Assembly (NCBI GenBank): GCA_049841155.1
Contig: JASGHI010000003.1
Span: 1,984,001-2,048,000, forward strand
Origin: ZC4RG30 sp049841155
GTDB taxonomy: Bacteria > Pseudomonadota > Gammaproteobacteria > Steroidobacterales > Steroidobacteraceae
DNA: 64,000 nt
Reading direction: 5' to 3'
Shown: one piece after another, positions 62,096 through 64,000 of the stretch
Layout of the letters: every line of letters begins with the position of its first letter
Position numbering within the stretch: the first letter of the stretch is position 1
Translations under genes and position numbers: made by a program
Notes under the pieces: model-generated
Seen by the model: only the letters and a program-made list of their open reading frames with translations
Databases searched by the model: none
What the model was told of the DNA's origin: nothing

Positions 62096-62788
62096 TCACT
62101 CCAGCGCCACATGGCGCAGTTCCACCACATCGTGGATGGCGGAGCCATCCCAGTGGTAAGCATAGTGGCGCCCCACGCGGCAGGGTCCCACCCGGTCGGG
62201 CCAGAACAGCGCGGCGCACTGGCCGCCACGGTGCCGGACGCTGTCGTACACGACGCCGTTGGAATTCTGCGCCCGCAGCTGCAGCGCGAGGCGCTGGCTG
62301 GCGCGATAGTCATCGGGATCGTGCACTGCGGGGTAGCCGCCGCGCAGATCGTGCAGCGCGCAGGCGATGGTGCACTGGTAGCTGCGCATCTGCAGCACCG
62401 TGGGCGGTTCGTGCGTGCGCGCCAGAAAACGCTCGCGGTGATGCACGGTCTCGCGGATTGCGGTTTCCAGCGCACGGCTGGCGTAGAACACGCCGAAGCG
62501 GCCATCCGAGAAACGCGAACCTTCCGGGTTCAGGTGCGCGAAGGCGGCCATCACCGGCGTCGAGCCGGCGCCGGTGAGCCAGCGCTCGCAGGGAATGCCG
62601 GGCAACGCGCCCGGATTTGTGCGCAGCCGCGGATTGGTGAGGCCTTCCAGCTGCGCCAGTGCATCGAAGTCCGCCGGGTCGGCAATGCGATCCCAGGGGC
62701 CGACGGCAGGATAGCGGCTCGGAATCAGGCGCCAGGCAGGCTGCCAACGCACACGGCGCACCGCGATTGCGGCGATGTTGATGGCCAT
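62096..62788 (-). CDS. RES-domain toxin
   Basis: A 230-residue RES family protein. WRLIPSRYP supplies the conserved Arg, GVFYASRALETAIRETVHHRERF the Tyr and Glu, followed by DLRGG and VYDSVRHRGGQCAALFWPDRV. Characterised RES toxins are ADP-ribosyltransferase-like and degrade NAD+ or modify targets; here activity is inferred. The Xre/ParS antitoxin gene lies 9 bases upstream. Confidence 0.9.
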   Translation of the reverse strand: MAINIAAIAVRRVRWQPAWRLIPSRYPAVGPWDRIADPADFDALAQLEGLTNPRLRTNPGALPGIPCERWLTGAGSTPVMAAFAHLNPEGSRFSDGRFGVFYASRALETAIRETVHHRERFLARTHEPPTVLQMRSYQCTIACALHDLRGGYPAVHDPDDYRASQRLALQLRAQNSNGVVYDSVRHRGGQCAALFWPDRVGPCRVGRHYAYHWDGSAIHDVVELRHVALE

Positions 62789-62797
62789 GGCCCCGCC

Positions 62798-63199
62798 TCA
62801 GCCGCGCTGCGCATCGAGGTACTGGCGCACCCTGTACAGATCGCCGACGTTGCCTCCCAGCATATGCTCCAGCGCGCTGTGGCCGCCGAAGAGCGGTGCG
62901 GCATTGGGCTCCTTGATCCAGCCATCCGCGCGCTCCGGATCGGGCAGCAGGATTTCCAGCGCCTTGTAGATGCCGAGGATGTAGCTGATGCGCTCCAGCA
63001 CATCGCGCGGCAGGTTGCCGGCCTGCTGCTTCTTCCATTTGAAGTAGGTGGAGGGCGGGGGATTTCCCAGCAACACACGTTGCTGGGCGGCCGACAGGCC
63101 CCAGCGCTCCGCAATGCGGAAGAAAGCGCGCAGACCCGCGCCAGCCAGGGCGGCATCGGCAGCAGGCAATTCGCGCGAAGGCAGGCTTTGTACGCTCAT
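62798..63199 (-). CDS. Xre/MbcA/ParS-type antitoxin
   Basis: A 133-residue protein with an Xre-like N-terminal helix-turn-helix (WGLSAAQQRVLLGNPPPSTYFKWKK in part, about 34-57) and the C-terminal toxin-binding domain (LERISYILGIYKALEILLPD, PNAAPLFGGHSALEHML). This is the standard antitoxin of RES toxins. The ATG at 63199 has a GAGGT ribosome site at ideal spacing. A perfect palindrome in its promoter suggests autorepression. Confidence 0.9.
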   Translation of the reverse strand: MSVQSLPSRELPAADAALAGAGLRAFFRIAERWGLSAAQQRVLLGNPPPSTYFKWKKQQAGNLPRDVLERISYILGIYKALEILLPDPERADGWIKEPNAAPLFGGHSALEHMLGGNVGDLYRVRQYLDAQRG

Positions 63200-63217
63200 G
63201 CTTTACCTCACAGGCCG

Positions 63218-63242
63218 ATGATACTCCATATATGGAGTATCA
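63218..63242. promoter_or_regulatory. Palindromic operator and -10 of the Xre-RES operon
   Basis: A perfect 24-bp palindrome (63219-63242; half-site TGATACTCCATA) sits 20-43 bases before the antitoxin ATG. Its proximal edge overlaps a minus-strand -10-like TATCAT (63223-63218). Bound protein would block transcription, as expected for antitoxin autoregulation. Confidence 0.75.
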
Positions 63243-63315
63243 CGAGAAGTAAATTCATGAGTGGACGGCGGCAGCTTCCGCAGCCGCGGCCTACATGCGG
63301 CGGTTCAGCTTCCGG

Positions 63316-64000
63316 TCAACGACCCCGGGCCCTCTGCTTGAGCACCCCATCGAGGCACACGAATTCCTGAAGCTCGCGTTCCTTCGGCTGGCGCGTGTAA
63401 GTCCTGGTCACAGTCCAGGGCTGGGTCAGCATCTTCGGATCGATGATGGTGATTTGATCTTCCAGCTTGCCGTCTTCACGCAGCCGGAAACGCTCTACCA
63501 CTTTCGTCACATCCGAATGTTGCAGGCCCTGCTGGCTGATGAGCGTTTCTGGGCGCAGCCCCACGGTTTCCACTACCAGGGCATTGCCTTCCCAATGGCC
63601 GATGGAGTGACCGCTGTAAGTCGGATCCACCTCCGCAGGATGGCCGCGACCGTCGGTGTAGACATGACGGACCTGGGTCAACCACTCGAAGATCATCGTC
63701 ACCTTTCCCGGTGTCATCAGGATTTCCATCGGGAAAGGCGTTGCGCCCATCATGCGGGGGAAGCCGCCAGGCAGACACTCGGCTGTCGGATCCGGAAAAG
63801 GATCGCCGTTCCGACGCGCCTGGAGGGCAGCCTCGAACTTTGCCGCATACTCGGGTGTCAGCGGCGGCCTGTCCGGCTCCCCCGGCGTGGTGGCGGGGTC
63901 GAACCGGATGCCGAGGTTGACCGCTGCATTGCCACTGCCCAGCCGCTCTCCCAGCCACAGACCGCTGAAGTCCGCGTTCCCCGTGCTGGCAGCACGGGGA
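63316..64000 (-). CDS. Unknown, probably exported protein (5' end outside window)
   Basis: The reading frame is open from the right edge; the last 227 residues are present. It begins in the window within STGNADFSGLWLGERLG and contains ECLPGGFPRMMGATPFPMEI (in part), QVRHVYTDGRGHP, PTYSGHSIGHWEGNALVVET and DPKMLTQPWTVTRTYTRQP. Similar hypothetical proteins with the YTDGR-HP and GHSIGHWEG motifs recur in sphingomonads, acidobacteria and related groups, generally secreted and without assigned function. The missing N-terminus should show a signal peptide. Confidence 0.8.
   Translation of the reverse strand, partial: PRAASTGNADFSGLWLGERLGSGNAAVNLGIRFDPATTPGEPDRPPLTPEYAAKFEAALQARRNGDPFPDPTAECLPGGFPRMMGATPFPMEILMTPGKVTMIFEWLTQVRHVYTDGRGHPAEVDPTYSGHSIGHWEGNALVVETVGLRPETLISQQGLQHSDVTKVVERFRLREDGKLEDQITIIDPKMLTQPWTVTRTYTRQPKERELQEFVCLDGVLKQRARGR

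Overview
The window is a gene-dense, GC-rich stretch of what looks like a gammaproteobacterial chromosome. The main evidence is the gmk-rpoZ-spoT-recG order, a UvrD and AhpC very close to the enterobacterial proteins, and a Pseudomonas-like hut pathway. A Nevskiales, Steroidobacter or Xanthomonadales-type relative is plausible, but the sequence alone does not fix the genus. I found 68 protein genes (one cut by the right edge). No tRNA, rRNA, CRISPR array, insertion sequence or prophage was seen. No gene-free stretch exceeds 300 bases; the longest is 8010-8267.

Layout. 1-7.5 kb: class I fructose-bisphosphate aldolase (minus), then a plus-strand run gmk-rpoZ-spoT-ridA-recG-ubiA. 7.5-8.8 kb: a lower-GC insert on the minus strand with a stand-alone MESH1-type alarmone hydrolase and a DUF4160/DUF2442 pair. 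8.8-16 kb: aa3 cytochrome oxidase biogenesis (ctaA, a SCO-like protein, SURF1, subunit III, Cox11, a 38-residue membrane protein, subunits I and II, DUF2244), with one divergent DUF2909 gene. 16-20.6 kb: biotin operon bioB-F-H-C-D, reading into the oxidase genes. 20.7-30 kb, plus strand: comF, cyoE (heme O synthase), dsbA, gloB, an AI-2E-type permease, uvrD, trkA, trkH.

30-34.7 kb: a compact minus-strand unit fliG-fliM-fliN-cheY-STAS-cheA. It holds a flagellar C-ring and a chemotaxis kinase, but no CheW, receptor or other flagellar gene. Its CheA lacks the CheW-like P5 domain, and its promoter region has a perfect CRP-type palindrome next to a sigma-54-type element. This is the most unusual module of the window. 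34.7-39.2 kb: CBS protein, NfeD, SPFH protein, DUF3014, mnmG. 39.2-43 kb: a secreted alpha/beta hydrolase, a NatAB-like ABC pair and a small HExxH protein.

43-53.5 kb: histidine utilisation. hutI-hutH-hutG-hutU-hutD reads rightward and hutF-hutC-symporter-methyltransferase reads leftward, from a shared intergenic region with a GTATA-N4-TATAC dyad. Together these encode import and breakdown of histidine to glutamate by the deiminase/deformylase route. 53.5-58.5 kb: a lipoprotein beta-propeller of the quinoprotein dehydrogenase family that has lost its hallmark catalytic residues, gloA, acetoacetyl-CoA synthetase, and two unknown envelope proteins. 58.5-60.8 kb: ahpC-ahpF with a clear OxyR-type operator. 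60.8-63.3 kb: a Xre/RES toxin-antitoxin pair with a perfect 24-bp palindromic operator, followed by a DUF2130 coiled-coil protein. The right edge cuts a secreted protein of unknown function.
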